A stretch of DNA of 64,000 nt, from NCBI GenBank assembly GCA_007026445.1, contig VDMD01000013.1:248001-312000 (forward strand), read 5' to 3'. The notes under the pieces were generated by a model, which was given only the letters and a program-made list of their open reading frames with translations, made no database searches and was not told the origin of the DNA. The stretch comes from Schizophyllum amplum (Eukaryota; Basidiomycota; Agaricomycetes; Agaricales; Schizophyllaceae). Below, piece after piece: positions 1-12,904 of this stretch. The translations under genes were made by a program, and so were the position numbers. Position 1 is the first letter of the stretch, and every line of letters starts with the position of its first letter.

Positions 1-241
1 GAACCGGCCTGGTGACCGTGCCCGACAGCCGGATTCCGGACAGCAACTGCAGTGGTTGTGCAATGGTTTCCCAAGGGTCCCCGGACTGGTCGCGCTCTGG
101 AATGGCCGAGAGATCAGCCCGAAGGCCTTTGAACTCAAAAGGACACGAGACATGATCATGAAAAACAACATCCATAATTATTGAACATCATTCACCAACA
201 TAAACATTGTCCATCGTACGAATTCGTGTGCAAAAAGCCAT

Positions 242-3200
242 CTACAAGCGCATGATAAGCTGCTTAATCCCGGACATCCACAACCCAATGTCATCCGTCT
301 GCGATCCCCGAGTCAGCAAGTCGACGTGGATGGCCAAGGAGGCCGGACGGTCCCGCGCTTCCATCGCTGTGAACGTTGATCAGTCAAGTGAAGCAGGCTG
401 AGGAGATGAACGCAATACCTCTCGACAAAACGATCAACTGCTCGACAACAGGCGCCGACAGCGTTTCGCAGTTCAAGGCGTCGAACAGCGGGTTGATGCG
501 CCGCTCCAAGTCGTCGACGAGTCGCTTTTGCTGGGGCTGCGATACCATTATCAACATGTTATGACATCTGCGAGGAAGTACTCACCGGCGTAGTCTGCCG
601 CATCCGGTTCAGCTCGCCGGTCACGACATTGAAGATGGGCATGGCCGACTCAGGAATGTGGCTCCTGTCGCCAGCGGCTGGAAAAGGGTCAGACTCCACC
701 ATGAGAACATCACATAGTACCACTCACGATATTTTGGAGGCGGCGGCCCCTTCTTCATCGGCGGAGCCGAAGGGGTCGCGCGCGGCGGGCCCGACGGCGG
801 CCCACCAGGAGGTGCCGACGGTCCCGGAGGCCCACCCATCCTCTGCGCGCCAGGCGGCGGCGCGTACGGACCCGCATTCACCGGAGGCGGAGCTTGCATC
901 GACGGCGATGCCTGCATCGGCGGCGGCGCATACGGGTTCGGCTGCATTTGCCCAGGTGGCGGCGTCGGGCGCGCATACGAACCTCCCTGCGGCGGCGAGC
1001 TCATCGCCGGCGGGGCCCTGGCGCCGGGCGGGGAGGTCATGCTAGCGCGCGGGGGCGGCGCGTACTGGCTCGGCGTCGGCAAGCGAGGTACGGGCCCTGG
1101 GCCTTGGGGGGACATGATGCCGCCGGGACCCATGCTCGGCGGAATGGAAGGCGGGCGTGCCTGGGGTGGAGGGAACATGCCCGCTCCCCCCGCGCCTGGT
1201 GGCGGAGGACCCGCACGGCCTGGTGGGGGTGGGCCTGCGCGACCCGGGGGCGGCGGAGGTGGTGTGCCCTGCACGCTTCCGGGACGAGGCGGCGGCGGGA
1301 GGCCGGTCTGACCCATGTACGGAGAGAACCCTGGAGGCGGCGTCGCATTGGGGAAAGGCGAAGTGATGGCGGAAGGCTTGAACCCAGCGGGGGGCGGTGC
1401 AGGAGAGCGAGACGAGATCATAGCGGGGGCGTCGTTCCATCCGCCATTCTCCTGGCGCTTGGGCGGCGGCGGCGGCAGTGATTGAGTGACACTGGCGGGC
1501 CTTGGCGGCGGCGGCACCATGCTTGACGGTTGAGGTGGCCCACGAAGTGGGGGCTGCTGGTACGGGGCTTGGAACTGGCCGTTCGGCGGCGCATACTGTC
1601 CGGGCTGGCCACCTGCAGGAGTATACAGCGAGGGAGCAGGAGGCTGAGGCGCAACTTGTCCGGCAGGTGCGTAGGGGTTGTAAGCCGTCGTCGGTGCCAC
1701 TACCGGTGCTGCTGGCTGGTACGTAGGATAACTTGGGTATGCGCTCGTGGCGGACTTAACGGGAACTGCTGGCGCAGCCGCGGCAGGAGCTGCCGTCCGG
1801 GCTGCAACCAGCAAGCGTTCCCGCTCCACGCTCATGTCCACATCGCCCGTGCCTCTGTAGTCGGCAGGGACGAGCTTGACGAACGTGACCGCCTCCTCAA
1901 GCAAGCCCTGCGTGGTGAGGAGCAGAGCATATTCCAGGTACTTGTCGTATATTGCGCTCAGTTTGAACGTGCGCACACTTGATGACTCGGCAGACGTCGG
2001 GGTCCTAAGGTCCGTGTCCACGTACTTCGTCGCCGACCTGAACACGCTGACCTTCTCGATGAAAGTCTCCAAGGCATACGCATGCGCAGTGAACAGCGAC
2101 CCATCGCGTTGCTCATCCGCAATCGCGGCGCGCTCCTCCTCCGCCAATTCCTCCACCCAGAGGCTAGCCACACGCTCCAGCTTGCTTGCCGCGAGATACG
2201 TCAGCATCGCGTTCTTCCTGAAGTCGACCGCGCGCGACGAAATACCGGTATCTTCGGAGTCCTTGTCCTCCACGTACTCGAACTCGAGGCGACGACCAAG
2301 TTGCTCCGCGAGATTCGCGAACTCCTCCTGGCTGGCGAAGGTGCACAGGACGACGAAAATCTCCTGCCACTCTTGCAAGTCCGCGTTCTGGACAATGTCA
2401 GAGAGGTCGTTGCTGACGATCGACTGGAAGAGGCGCAAATACGGTAGCGCTGCCGTCTGCCGTTCGAAGTATGCCTTCTGCGTCCTTTGCAAGAGCTCGG
2501 GACCTCCGCGGACAGCCAGAAGTATTGCATCAGCGTACCGATCGCATGAGAGGCAGAGCGACACAGCGGACTCGAAGTCGCCTAGCACGAGCGCCTTCGT
2601 GACGAGCCTGTCAGTCTCGGACTCGTCCGTCGGATATATCCTGAACGTGTTGTCCTTGAGGCTCTCTGAAGCCACGCTTGAGGGGCCTGAGCCAACTGTG
2701 GCAGCGACCGAGGAATCGAGGGGATAGTTGGTGTGCGGGACCAATTGCTCCGACTGAGTGCCGATGTTGGCGAAGAAGTCGTCGCCGCCATCTGCGTTGC
2801 TGCCGTCATCGCCAAAGAGGCTGGGAACAGTGGTGGTCGACTCCGCATCCGCGCCGCGTGTAGTGCTGGTCGTCTCGGATGTAGCGCTGGCACCGCTGAC
2901 CTCCGATGGTGTCCTCTCCTTCTCCACGTCGCTTCCGGGGCTCTCCTGGCGCTCCGGCTCAGCGAATGACACCACCGCAGACTTGATCGAGTCGCCGGCA
3001 GGAGTTTCTGCCTCGAGTGGTGGCGACGGTGTACGGGAAGACTCGGCCACGTTCACAGAAGACTTCACTTTTGCGATGGCCTCAGCGACGCGAGCAGCGA
3101 TCTCAGTCTTGGAGAAGCCGAGGAGAGTGATGAGTTCATCCCGGGAGTTTGCTTGGAACAGGCTCGAGAGCGCCTTCCAGACTTCTGTGGACTCGACTGA

Positions 3201-4822
3201 TGCCTTCTCCTCGACGAAAGCCTTGAGGCCGTCATCGGAAAGCGCATCCTGTAGCTGCTTGGCGCGATCAACAAATGCGGATTCCGTAACAACCTTGCGA
3301 AGATGGACAACTGCGCTCTGATGCTGGTTTTGGGATGAGGGCAAGTTCGACACCGTCGCGAGCTGACCACCGAAGCCGAACGAGTTCGATGCCGGGCAAC
3401 GCAGCCACTTCGGCGGCTGCTTGAGCGAGAACGAGCCCGTTTGAGATGTGCGAGATGTGCCGGGGATGTCAAAGATATCAGCGCCATCGGTACGAGAAGC
3501 GGCCGCCCTAGCGTCTTGTTGTGCGGCCGCGGCGTCGTTCGTTGACTGAATGGAGTGGATGCCGATAGTGCCGTCGAAAAAGGCAGTAGCAAGAAGGTCG
3601 GGGTTTCTGGGGCACCAGTCCACCTGGAAGGCCCAGTTGTCGGCAGAAGGCAGCTCGCCAATGATCTCAGACGTCTGAGGGTTCCAACAAAGGGCGCGGT
3701 TGTCCTTTCCGCAAGACAGCAGTAGGTCTGCATCTTGCTTGCACCAAGACAACGAGAGCACGCCTTTTTCATGTCCAGTGAGAATCTGGCGCCCTGTAAA
3801 TTATGGGATCGGAATGTATGTAGAGTTACGGCGCACCTTCTCTGGCGCACGGGCGTTGCGCAAGTCCCAGACCATGATAATGGGCGAAGAGTCATCTTCC
3901 GAAGCCGTGACCAGTCGTGTAGCCTGTGGAAGATTTCAATGGAACTGAGCTCTGTTGATAGGCAGAAATCTCACGTTGTCGGGGTGCCATGCAATATCGC
4001 TCATACCGCGCCGTCCGCCAATCGCCATACCGCCGCCAGATGTAATCTGGCCAGCAAGCGTTCCTGCACCACCGCCATACGCGAGCGCGACAACTTCGCG
4101 CTTGCCGCGCAGATCCCACACCACGGTATATCCCGTGCTGCTCGCACCGGCGAGAACGTGCTGTACTTGTTGATTCCATGCAATGGAGGTAATGTCGTCG
4201 AGTTTGGTGCTCTTGGTGCCCGTTGGGGTGTACGGTTTGCTGGGGTCTTTAATATCCCATACATATACCTGGGGGACATCAGTCAAAGCGAAAGAACAAA
4301 TAGTGATTGCAACGCACCTCAGCGTTAACGCCTCCGGACGCGACAAGATTGTTCTGAATCGGGTTGAAGTCCAGTCCGCGAATAGGTCCCGTATGTGTCG
4401 TGTTGCGCAGGATCAACGATTCCGAAGCGCTGGGACGTGTTAGCAGTGCGTCACGCGACGGACAGATGGTCGACTCACTCTAGCCCCGCTACGATCTTGC
4501 TAGGATCCCATAACGCGAGCTCTCCGTTTTCCATGCCCGCCGCGAGGACGCCCTTCGGATGGGCGGCATCAACGCACCCCCATGCCAGACGGTTGAAACG
4601 CGCGCTGTCAGTGACGGTGCCCTTGGGGCCGTACTTTCCATCGGGCGCGCCGAGTTCGTATTCGGACTTGTCGAGGAAGTCCGGGGCCCATATCTCGAGC
4701 TGGCTTTCGTTGCTGAAGGAAGCGTCAAGCGCGCCTGCGACTGTTCCCGTTGCCAGCAATGGGAGAGACGCGGACGGCGACCAGGCGAAGGTCGACGTCC
4801 GGTGTATCTCCTTAAGCTTCAT
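242..4822 (-). CDS. SEC31: COPII outer coat protein Sec31
   Basis: Sec31 forms the outer cage of COPII vesicles with Sec13 and drives budding from the endoplasmic reticulum. The protein opens with [16 protein letters not shown] at 4822, a typical Sec31 start, and runs into a WD40 propeller coded by exons between 4822 and about 3500 ([29 protein letters not shown] blades). An alpha-helical middle follows ([19 protein letters not shown]). A long Pro/Gly-rich linker lies at about 1950-740. A small helical C-terminus ends [10 protein letters not shown] at 242. Short introns are visible at 678-727 and 537-585, with one more near 370-420. I estimate close to 1,300 residues, normal for the family. 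No frame break was seen. The Pro-rich linker in this family contacts Sec23 and stimulates Sar1 GTPase; that role is from family knowledge. The stop lies outside the longest single reading frame because of the C-terminal introns. Confidence 0.95.
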
Positions 4823-5084
4823 GGTGGTGGGTGAATGCGGTCAAGCCAGAAATCGGCCGCGAAACTTGGAAAGTGAGGTACGTGACGGAAGCGACACGAC
4901 AGTACACGTTGGCCTAGTTGCTCAATGGGCCTAACTCTCAATATGTGCAAATAAAGGCCCGCATCCATCCAACCAATCACTCCAGAATCTGCGTCAGCGA
5001 TGCTATTAGGAGAGAAAAAACTAGAGATACAGTTCCAAAGCACACAGCACAGCGTGGTACAACACATAACAAGATACGGCGAGT

Positions 5085-8000
5085 CTACTCTTGCATCCGC
5101 GCGTCGTCCGACTCATCATCGTCGTCGTCGTCGTCGCTATCCTCACCCTCAGCCACGTCGATGGGGTCCAGCGGGATATCGTGGTCCGCACCAACATACG
5201 AGTCGCAGATGACGAACAGCTTCACGTTGTGCTGGCCCTGCGGCAGCGAGAACTCCAGCTTGACGTTCAGCGCTTTGTTGAAGGTAACCTTCTTGATGAC
5301 CAGCAGCTGTCGGGTGCTTGGTTCGCCGACCACGAGCCACCAGTTGACCATCTTCTCCGATGGGTAATACGGCGCCTGGACGATCTGCTCGTCGTCCTCG
5401 TCATCCTCGTCGATGTCGCGCGCGAGGGAGACTTGGAGGTGAATAGGTGCGCCGGCAGTGTACTCGCCCTTGACGAGCTCGTACGACACATCCAAGTTGG
5501 GGAAGGCGTTCGCGACCTTGGCGATGTCACGTCTGCACCGAAAGGTCAGCATCACTCGGGAATGCCAGGCAAGTAGCACCTACGTTTGAGCCATGTCCAT
5601 CTGCAACAACTCCGTGCGCTGGTCTTCGTCCATCTGCTGGAAGTCGTAGATGTTCTCGATGCCCGCAGCTTGGAACCGCTTGATAACCTTCAAAGCATGA
5701 TAAGCCGACAGGTCACCGCCGTATATGCAAGTCACTCACCTCCGGCTCAAAGTGCGGAAGCTGCTTCAGCGGCGAGTCCGTCTCCCACATCGCCTGCACG
5801 CACATCTGCGACAGATCCATCGCGCCAAGCGCGTTCAGCCACGCGTTAGACGACATCACATCCACACACGCCGACAACAAGTTCAAGATCTTCTCCAGCA
5901 CCAGCGCCTGATCAGCCGCGAGGTCTGGCGGAAGCTGAATGCGGGAGAAGTGCGCTTGCAGTAATAGGAAGGTCTTGAAGTACGGCGCTTCGTAGTTGAC
6001 GGAGTCGACCTTGACGGGGACGCGCTCGTAGATCCGGCGCAGGAGGATGTCTTCGTGATGGCGAATGGGGATGCTTTCGAACTCGGCTGAGGATGCGGCG
6101 ACTTCGAGCAGGCCCTTCAACTTTGTGCTGGGCTTGAGCGATAGGTTGTACACCTCGACCGTCACGTCTGTGATCCATAGTTGAGTATCGCGACGTGCGA
6201 GAAACGAGGACGTGGACTCACAGGAGATGTTGTAGTATGCCGCGATCATACCTAGGTTGAGCGCGGAGACGTCCATTTCGTCCTCTGGGACGATATGTCA
6301 GTTACATTCAATAAGACGGTCAAACGCCAACGTACCGATGGTGATGCACTGCGAGTTAGCCAAGTCGCTGAGCGAGGTCTCCACGAGCTCTGACAGATGG
6401 TCTGACAAGTACTGGTGGCCGACGTTGTGCAGATTGTAGTAGTTCGGGTTCTGCGTCATCCGCCTGTAGTAGTACGTCCACGTCAATATGTCCTGCAAGC
6501 CGGTCAGCTATCCCTGCCAAAGGCTGACAACAAAAGCGCAACTCACCATAGCATCTTGCTTGTTCTCAATCGTCTTCACCGCGATCTCGGCAAGGAAGTA
6601 GTCGTGGATCATGTTCGTCGGCAGGTGCGACTCGATGGGCAAGCCCTCTGCCAAGAACTTCTTGTAAAAGTCCTTGCGAGTTTGCTGGCACATGAGGACA
6701 CAGCGACTGCGGTCGTCTTCGCGCGGACGGCAGGCACGGCCCATCATCTGCAGCACGTCCATTATGGGGTAGTCGGTGTATCGGTGCTCCTTGCCCTCAT
6801 AGTACTGGACACCCATGATGATGACCATGTAACTCGCGACCGGAAGACTCCAGGCAGTGTCCTGAAGGGATATGTGTCAGTAAAAGGAAGGGCATGGATG
6901 GAAGGAGAGGTGTACCTTGGATGCCACTAGCACCTGGATGGCACCTGACTCGAAGATACGCTGAACTATCCGCTTGTCCTGCTTGCTGAGAGCCTCGTGG
7001 TAGTAGCCGATGCCGTGCTTCATGCACTCCTTCAGACCCTCGTCTGACAAGTGATCCAGATGCGGCTGTATGACTTCCAAATCGGCGTTGAGGAAGCGAT
7101 CCGGCTTGTCGTCCGCCGCGCAGTGCACGAGAAGGTCGTCAACCGTTAGGCGACATTGTCGGCGGGACGGCACGAAAATGATGGTCGGCTTCGTTGGTGC
7201 GTACTCCGTTATGGCGAGGTAGGCGGGCTTGGACATGGCGATCATGAGAGAGGGGAAGTGGGGGATGGTGAAGGATTGGATGTGGATATCCATGTCTAGT
7301 GGACGAGCGCTGCGACAGTTGTGAATATGATACTAAACAAAAATAAAAGAATTCCGCCTCACCTGGGAGAGAAGTTGAAGATGGCATGCGAGGGAGCACC
7401 AATCCATTCACCCAGGTCACGGGCATTCGCCAATGACACGCCACACGCCACAATACGGGTCTTGATCTCTGTCTGTGCAGAGACATACCGCGTGCGAGAG
7501 ATGACAACCTCGTACGTCGGCCCAATCACGCCGCCTACTTGCTGAACTTCGTCGGCGATGATGAGACCGATATTCTGCACGTTCTTCCGCTGGCGCCATC
7601 TGCGAGAGAGAACATCCCACTGCACGGAGGGTCAGACCCGCCCAAACATAGAGCACGCCTCACTCACCTGAGTCGGCGTGCAAACGATGACATCGCCCTT
7701 CTCCAAAAGCCGGAGGTCCGCGCTCGTCTCGCCGGTGAGGCTTACGATCTGCTTGCCGCCCTGCAAATTCTTGAACTTCTCCCGCCATTCCGCAACCCTC
7801 TGGTCAACCATCTCCTGGAAGGGCTCGATACAGACCGCCCGAGGCTGTTCGCGCTTGCTCCAGAGGCGCAAGAGCGCGAACTCAGCACAGATGGTCTTGC
7901 CGCTGCCCGTCGGCGCGCCGATGAACACATTCTCGTCGGTGGTATACAAGGCCTGGAAGACCTGGGTCTGGATCTTGTTGAAGGTCTTGATCATCGACGC

Positions 8001-11000
8001 GTAGATGCTCTCGAACTCCTTGTTGTGCAAAGCGGAGAGCGGGAGAGGTTGGAGGTCAAGGAGGGGCGTAGGCGGCGGGAACTTTTCTGGTAGGATGAGA
8101 TGCTTGAACGAGATGGGTAGACGCGTCTCAGCATGCAGCCAGCGTTCCGAGACAATAGAGATGTAGTAGTTCGGTGGTGCGGGCTCGAACATCGGTACCG
8201 TGAGGGTGACGTTATGCTCGTCTTCCGCATACCGCTTACGCAGGACGAACTGATCGTGGAACAGGATAATTTCGCCATCCACATCCTCGACCAAGATGAA
8301 GAAGGATTCCGACGTGCCGTGATACTTCTCGTCCCATCGGAAGTCGGGCTGGATGCTGAGGTCGATGCGAAGGAGAGAGCGAGTGATGGGCTGGACCTGA
8401 GCTGATAATCTGGAATGCGTGGTGAGCGCTGTCTTGATATACAGCTGAGAAGCACTTACTGTAGCTTGGGGAAGCTGTGGACGAGACGATGAACCTTGTT
8501 GCCTTGGGCCGGGATACCAATCAACTCGCCGATTTCAGGTGGGCTCTGTAGAGATGTTGTAAACATTACAGTTCGCCGAGGCATACTCAAGTTCTTACCA
8601 GGTCGAAATAGCGGTACCAAGGCTGCGAAAATATGAGTGATAAGTAAGGTTCCAAGGGAATGAACGCACGAATTGCTTGCCCTCGGCCTTCCGTATGACC
8701 TGTGGGTGTACATCCGAGAATTGGCGCAAGGGTGTCATAGATCCCCACCTATGTACGAAATTAGAGCGACTCTCGTACATTTAATGGTTACTCACATCCG
8801 CTTTTCGACCATCTTACACAGATCGAGGCATGCCTTCGCTGGGACAGCCCAGCCGCGCTTGAGGCATATCTCGAATACAGCACGGAGAATACTGCAAAAG
8901 TGTAAGAGAGATGTGGCATGGAAGCCGAAGTTCAACATACCGTCCTGCTGACTGCTGAATGAAGACCATGTCAGCCACAAGCACGAAACCTGAGCGCATT
9001 GATCAGCAACATGGAGCTTGCTCACTGATCATAACGTACCATCTAGCTTCAATCGTGAAATGTACGCCTGTAACAAGACATTGATCTTGGCCGCAGGCTC
9101 CTCTACGCTCTCCTTGACTGGTATAGGGACACGCTCGAGCAGCTTCGCCAACTCAATCTTCTCCTCTTGGCGGACCTGATAGTCGCCATGAGCATATACA
9201 CAAAGGAGCACACTTGACAACGCACCGGAATCAGCTTGAACTCGTTCGACAATGCGAACACGCGGAAGAGCTCGATCATGGACATGCTCGGACGCAGATG
9301 CTTGTTGTAGACCATCATGGAGTTGTGCGTGACATAGAAGTGCGAGGCGATCCGGCCGAGCTCGGTGCTGTGGAAGCGTCCCGTGACACGTTCGTACTTC
9401 AAGAGCTGGCTCTTGTCCAGAAGTGTAGCGGCAGAGTGGATGATATCCGCCCGCTTCTGTACAAAGCCGACGTCATCCCCCTGATAGTCTACGCCCACGC
9501 CGTACAGGCTGGGATCCTTGAGCATGCGAACGTACCTGTTATCGGTGTCAGTTGTAGATGGAAAGTGAGCACGAGACTACACATACAGGTAGGTGTAGCC
9601 CAGCCACTGGACGGCTTCGTCCCGATTCCGAATCGTGCCGAGCACGACCTCAGCATTCAGGTTGTCCGCCAACCTCGCCACGAACTGAGACTCGATGGGT
9701 AGCTGCTGGTTCATCAAGCTCAGGTAGTACTGCAGCTCCGAGTGGTTGGTGATGATAATGCCTTCGCCGAAAGTGTCAAACTGCGGACGGCCGGCACGAC
9801 CCAACATCTGGAGGACATCCTGAGAAGACAGTTCGGCCCAACGACCCTTCTCCGGGTTGTAGATTTGCGTCCCCTTGATGACGACTGTGTGCGCCGGCAA
9901 GTTGACACCCCAGGCGAGCGTCGCGGTACAGACCAACACTTGCACATGGCCTTCCGCGAACAGCTCCTCCACGAGCGAACGGTCTTCGCGCGACATACCG
10001 GCGTGATGGATACCGAAGCCAAAGGGCAGGAGATCGGTCAGGTTAGGGTCTTTGACGCTGTTCGCCATCTCCAGGAGGATCTCGCGAGTGCTGCTATCCG
10101 GGCGGACGAACTGCGTGATCGTCTCCTTATCCACGGCAGTGTCACGTAGGAACTTGGCGGTCTTCGCCGTCTCCTTGCGGGAATGCACAAAGACAAGGGT
10201 CTGGTTCTTGCCTGCCTGGTCGAGCACCTTCTCGTAGCAGACCTCGTTCATGACCTGGTAGCGCTTGATCGCCTTCTTCTCCGTGACACCGATGAACTGT
10301 TGCTGAAGGGTGCACGGCCGGTACGACGCGTCAAAGTAGAAGAGGCCCTTGTTCTCGTCGACGCGAAGGAAAGCAGCGACATCCTTGTAATTGGGAAGAG
10401 TTGCGGACAGTCCAATCAAACGAACGTAATCGTTTGTCTGTTCCATGCGCCGGATGGTCCTCGCGATGACGGCCTCCAAAACAGGGCCGCGGTCGTCGTG
10501 GAGAAGGTGGATCTCGTCGATGATGATGAGGCGGACGAGGTTGGTGTAGCTAGTGTCCGTGCTCTTGCGAGTAATAACATCCCACTTCTCAGGAGTAGTG
10601 ACGATAATCTGGGTCTCGGCGATCTGCTGCTTCGTCATTTGAGAGTCGCCGGTAAGCTCGCCGACTTTGATGCCGAAGACCTTCAGGCGACCAGCAAAGT
10701 TTCCGACCATCTCCTGAACGAGAGCCTTCATGGGTGCGATGTACACGATCTTGAAGGAATCCAAGTCGAAGGCGCCTGTGCCCTCATCACGGTGCTTGGA
10801 GAGCTCATTCAGGATCGTCAACATGGCGACATTCGTCTGCGAAACGCTGTCAGATGAAGATAGCATAGGATGAAGATATAACCGACCTTTCCTGCACCCG
10901 TGGGTGCACAAAGCAGCAGAGGCTCGTCTGTGCCGAAGGCGACAGGAAAGAGCTTGCTCTGAATCTGGTTCAGGCGCGGTACCGTGAAGGCCTCTCGTGC

Positions 11001-12449
11001 CCATGCCGGAAGAGCCTCGACGGGAACGATCTCGGACGGTGCGGGTTCCTTCTTCTTCGGCGCAGGGACGTGGATCTCCTCGTAGCCTTTGCGCGAGCGC
11101 TTGAACGAACCCTCGGGAAGCTTGCACTTCTTGTTCGACATGAGGTGACCACCCTGACTGAAGGCCATGCTCTCGAGATCAACCATGCGCGTCGAGTGGA
11201 CGGTGCTTCCCGGCGCCAACGTCGCCGTCTTCGGTACCTCAGACCTTGCCTCGTCCACGTCCATGGCGTCCCCCTTAGCTGCCTTGGCTTGCCTGTCGCC
11301 GGCGAGCTCGCGCAGAATCCAGCCGACACCCTTCTCGCGCATGGCGACCTCGACGTTGACACGCTCGTCGGCGTCGCTGCGCATGAGTTTGGTGCACCAG
11401 AAGACGACGTCGCGGTTCTTGAGAAATTTCGTGATGATGTGGAAGCTCTGGTACTCAAAGAGATCCATAAGCTGGTTCTCGCAGTCGCGCAGGCTGGACT
11501 CCGAGCCAAGAATGGAGAGGACGGCAGAGGCCTTGTCGGCGGCGGTGACGGGGTCGGGGTAGACTTCAGATATTTGGCGCTGCACCCAGAAGCCGTCGAT
11601 CTCGTGAGGGGCAACGATGTCCTTGTCGGTCTTGCCCTTCTTCGTTTGCGAGCCTTCGCCGCCGATCACAAGCGCCTCGTCCTCAGCCTCCACCCCCTCT
11701 GCTGGAGCCTCCGGTTCCGCCTCCTCCTCCTCCTCTTCGTCCGACTCTTCGCCGACCTCAAAGCCTTCATCCTCATCTTCGTCTGCCTCTTCCTCGTCGA
11801 AGACCACGGCTACACCAACGTCGTCGTCTATCTCTGCCTCCTTCTTCTCCAGATCGGGGTCCGCCATGGTTTCATCCTCGTCGCCGTAGTCGGTGACCTT
11901 CTTCGAGAGGGAAAGCAGCTGCGCAAACTGCTCGCCGGATACGGGCCCAACTATCTCTTCGATCTCTTTCTTCTTGTCGAAGTCCTTGGTCCCCTCGTTC
12001 TTCAACACCTCCAGTACCACGTCTGCAGCACTGCGAACGACGTCCGGCGCCTCGTCCCCGAGGGCGGAGTTGACGGAAGCAAGCATGAGGGCGTATATCT
12101 CGCGCGTTTCGGCGGTGCGCGGTCGGTATGCGAGATCTTCCAGGTCTTGCGTCGCCTCGATGATGTCTGCAGCCATGAACCGCGAGGACTCAGCCTTGCG
12201 CTTCATCTTGTCGGAGGCCTCTGTCCTGTCCGCGGCCTTTTTCTTCTTCTTCTCTACATCCTTGGGGGCCTCGCGCACGACGCGGGAGCCCATTTCCCGG
12301 GGGTCGATGCGCCCCGCCAGTGAAGTCGGTGCGCCATCCGGTTCCTTGTCGCGTCGTGGGAGTGCAGACCGGTCTGCGGTAAGGACAAGGGACGAGATAG
12401 CCCCGTAGTTGTAGCCAGAAAGGTCAGGTTTTTTGCCCTGGCCCGCCAT
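5085..12449 (-). CDS. BRR2: U5 snRNP RNA helicase Brr2 (SNRNP200)
   Basis: Brr2 is the Ski2-like helicase of the U5 snRNP that unwinds U4/U6 during spliceosome activation. The start [16 protein letters not shown] at 12449 matches the family, followed by an acidic N-terminal region with Asp/Glu runs. The first helicase cassette has Walker A APTGAGKT, split by a 50-bp intron near 10837-10886, then [15 protein letters not shown] and a QMLGRAGRP motif. The second cassette has [18 protein letters not shown] in the DExH position, and QMMGRACRP. Two Sec63 regions follow their cassettes. The C-terminus is a highly acidic tail ending [10 protein letters not shown] at 5085. The first cassette is the active one in this family; the second is mainly regulatory. 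The gene has many short introns and roughly 2,100-2,200 residues. It lies 262 bp upstream of SEC31 in the same direction and diverges from the methyltransferase gene at 12905. Confidence 0.96.
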
Positions 12450-12904
12450 GATGAGCGTCTGGGTAGAGAAGGGCGATGACCAAACAAGCCAACAACGCGT
12501 CTCGAAAAGTTTCGGCGCCGCCACCGGACAGCAGGGCCGGGAACTTCCACATATAGAAGTGCTCCGGCAGATCGTCACCCGCTCAGTTGAGTCCTGTGTC
12601 TTGCAACCACGGACAGTACAATTTCATGAGATTTGACGGAAGTATAGCTGAGTGTCGTCTCAAGAAGATGCTGCAGAGACCGTTCAGGAGTCAGGCATAG
12701 AATTGTGCGGCCAACATTGTCGCACGTGATCGCGAATTCGGCCCGCGCCGGACGCCTGGGGGACGTTGAACTTGAACTTGCCAAGTTTGACTATCTCGCT
12801 CGCGCCAACTCAGCTCACGACAAGGTGTATCTCTGACCCGCTGAAGATAACCGCGTGGAAACTCGTTGACTGCACGCTGCTTCGCGCGCTCTAAAGGCTA
12901 GTGC
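12450..12904. promoter_or_regulatory. Divergent intergenic region BRR2 / methyltransferase
   Basis: This 455-bp gap separates two divergent start codons and must hold both promoters. No TATA box or other motif could be assigned with confidence. Confidence 0.5.

Noticed and set aside
1876..2727. 283-codon open frame on the + strand
   Set aside because: Antisense shadow of SEC31, Ser-rich and without domains.
10183..10857. 224-codon + strand frame
   Set aside because: Antisense to the first helicase cassette of BRR2.
11070..12323. 417-codon open frame on the + strand
   Set aside because: It is antisense to the acidic N-terminal exon of BRR2 and reflects GC-rich codon bias of the real gene; no domain in its translation.
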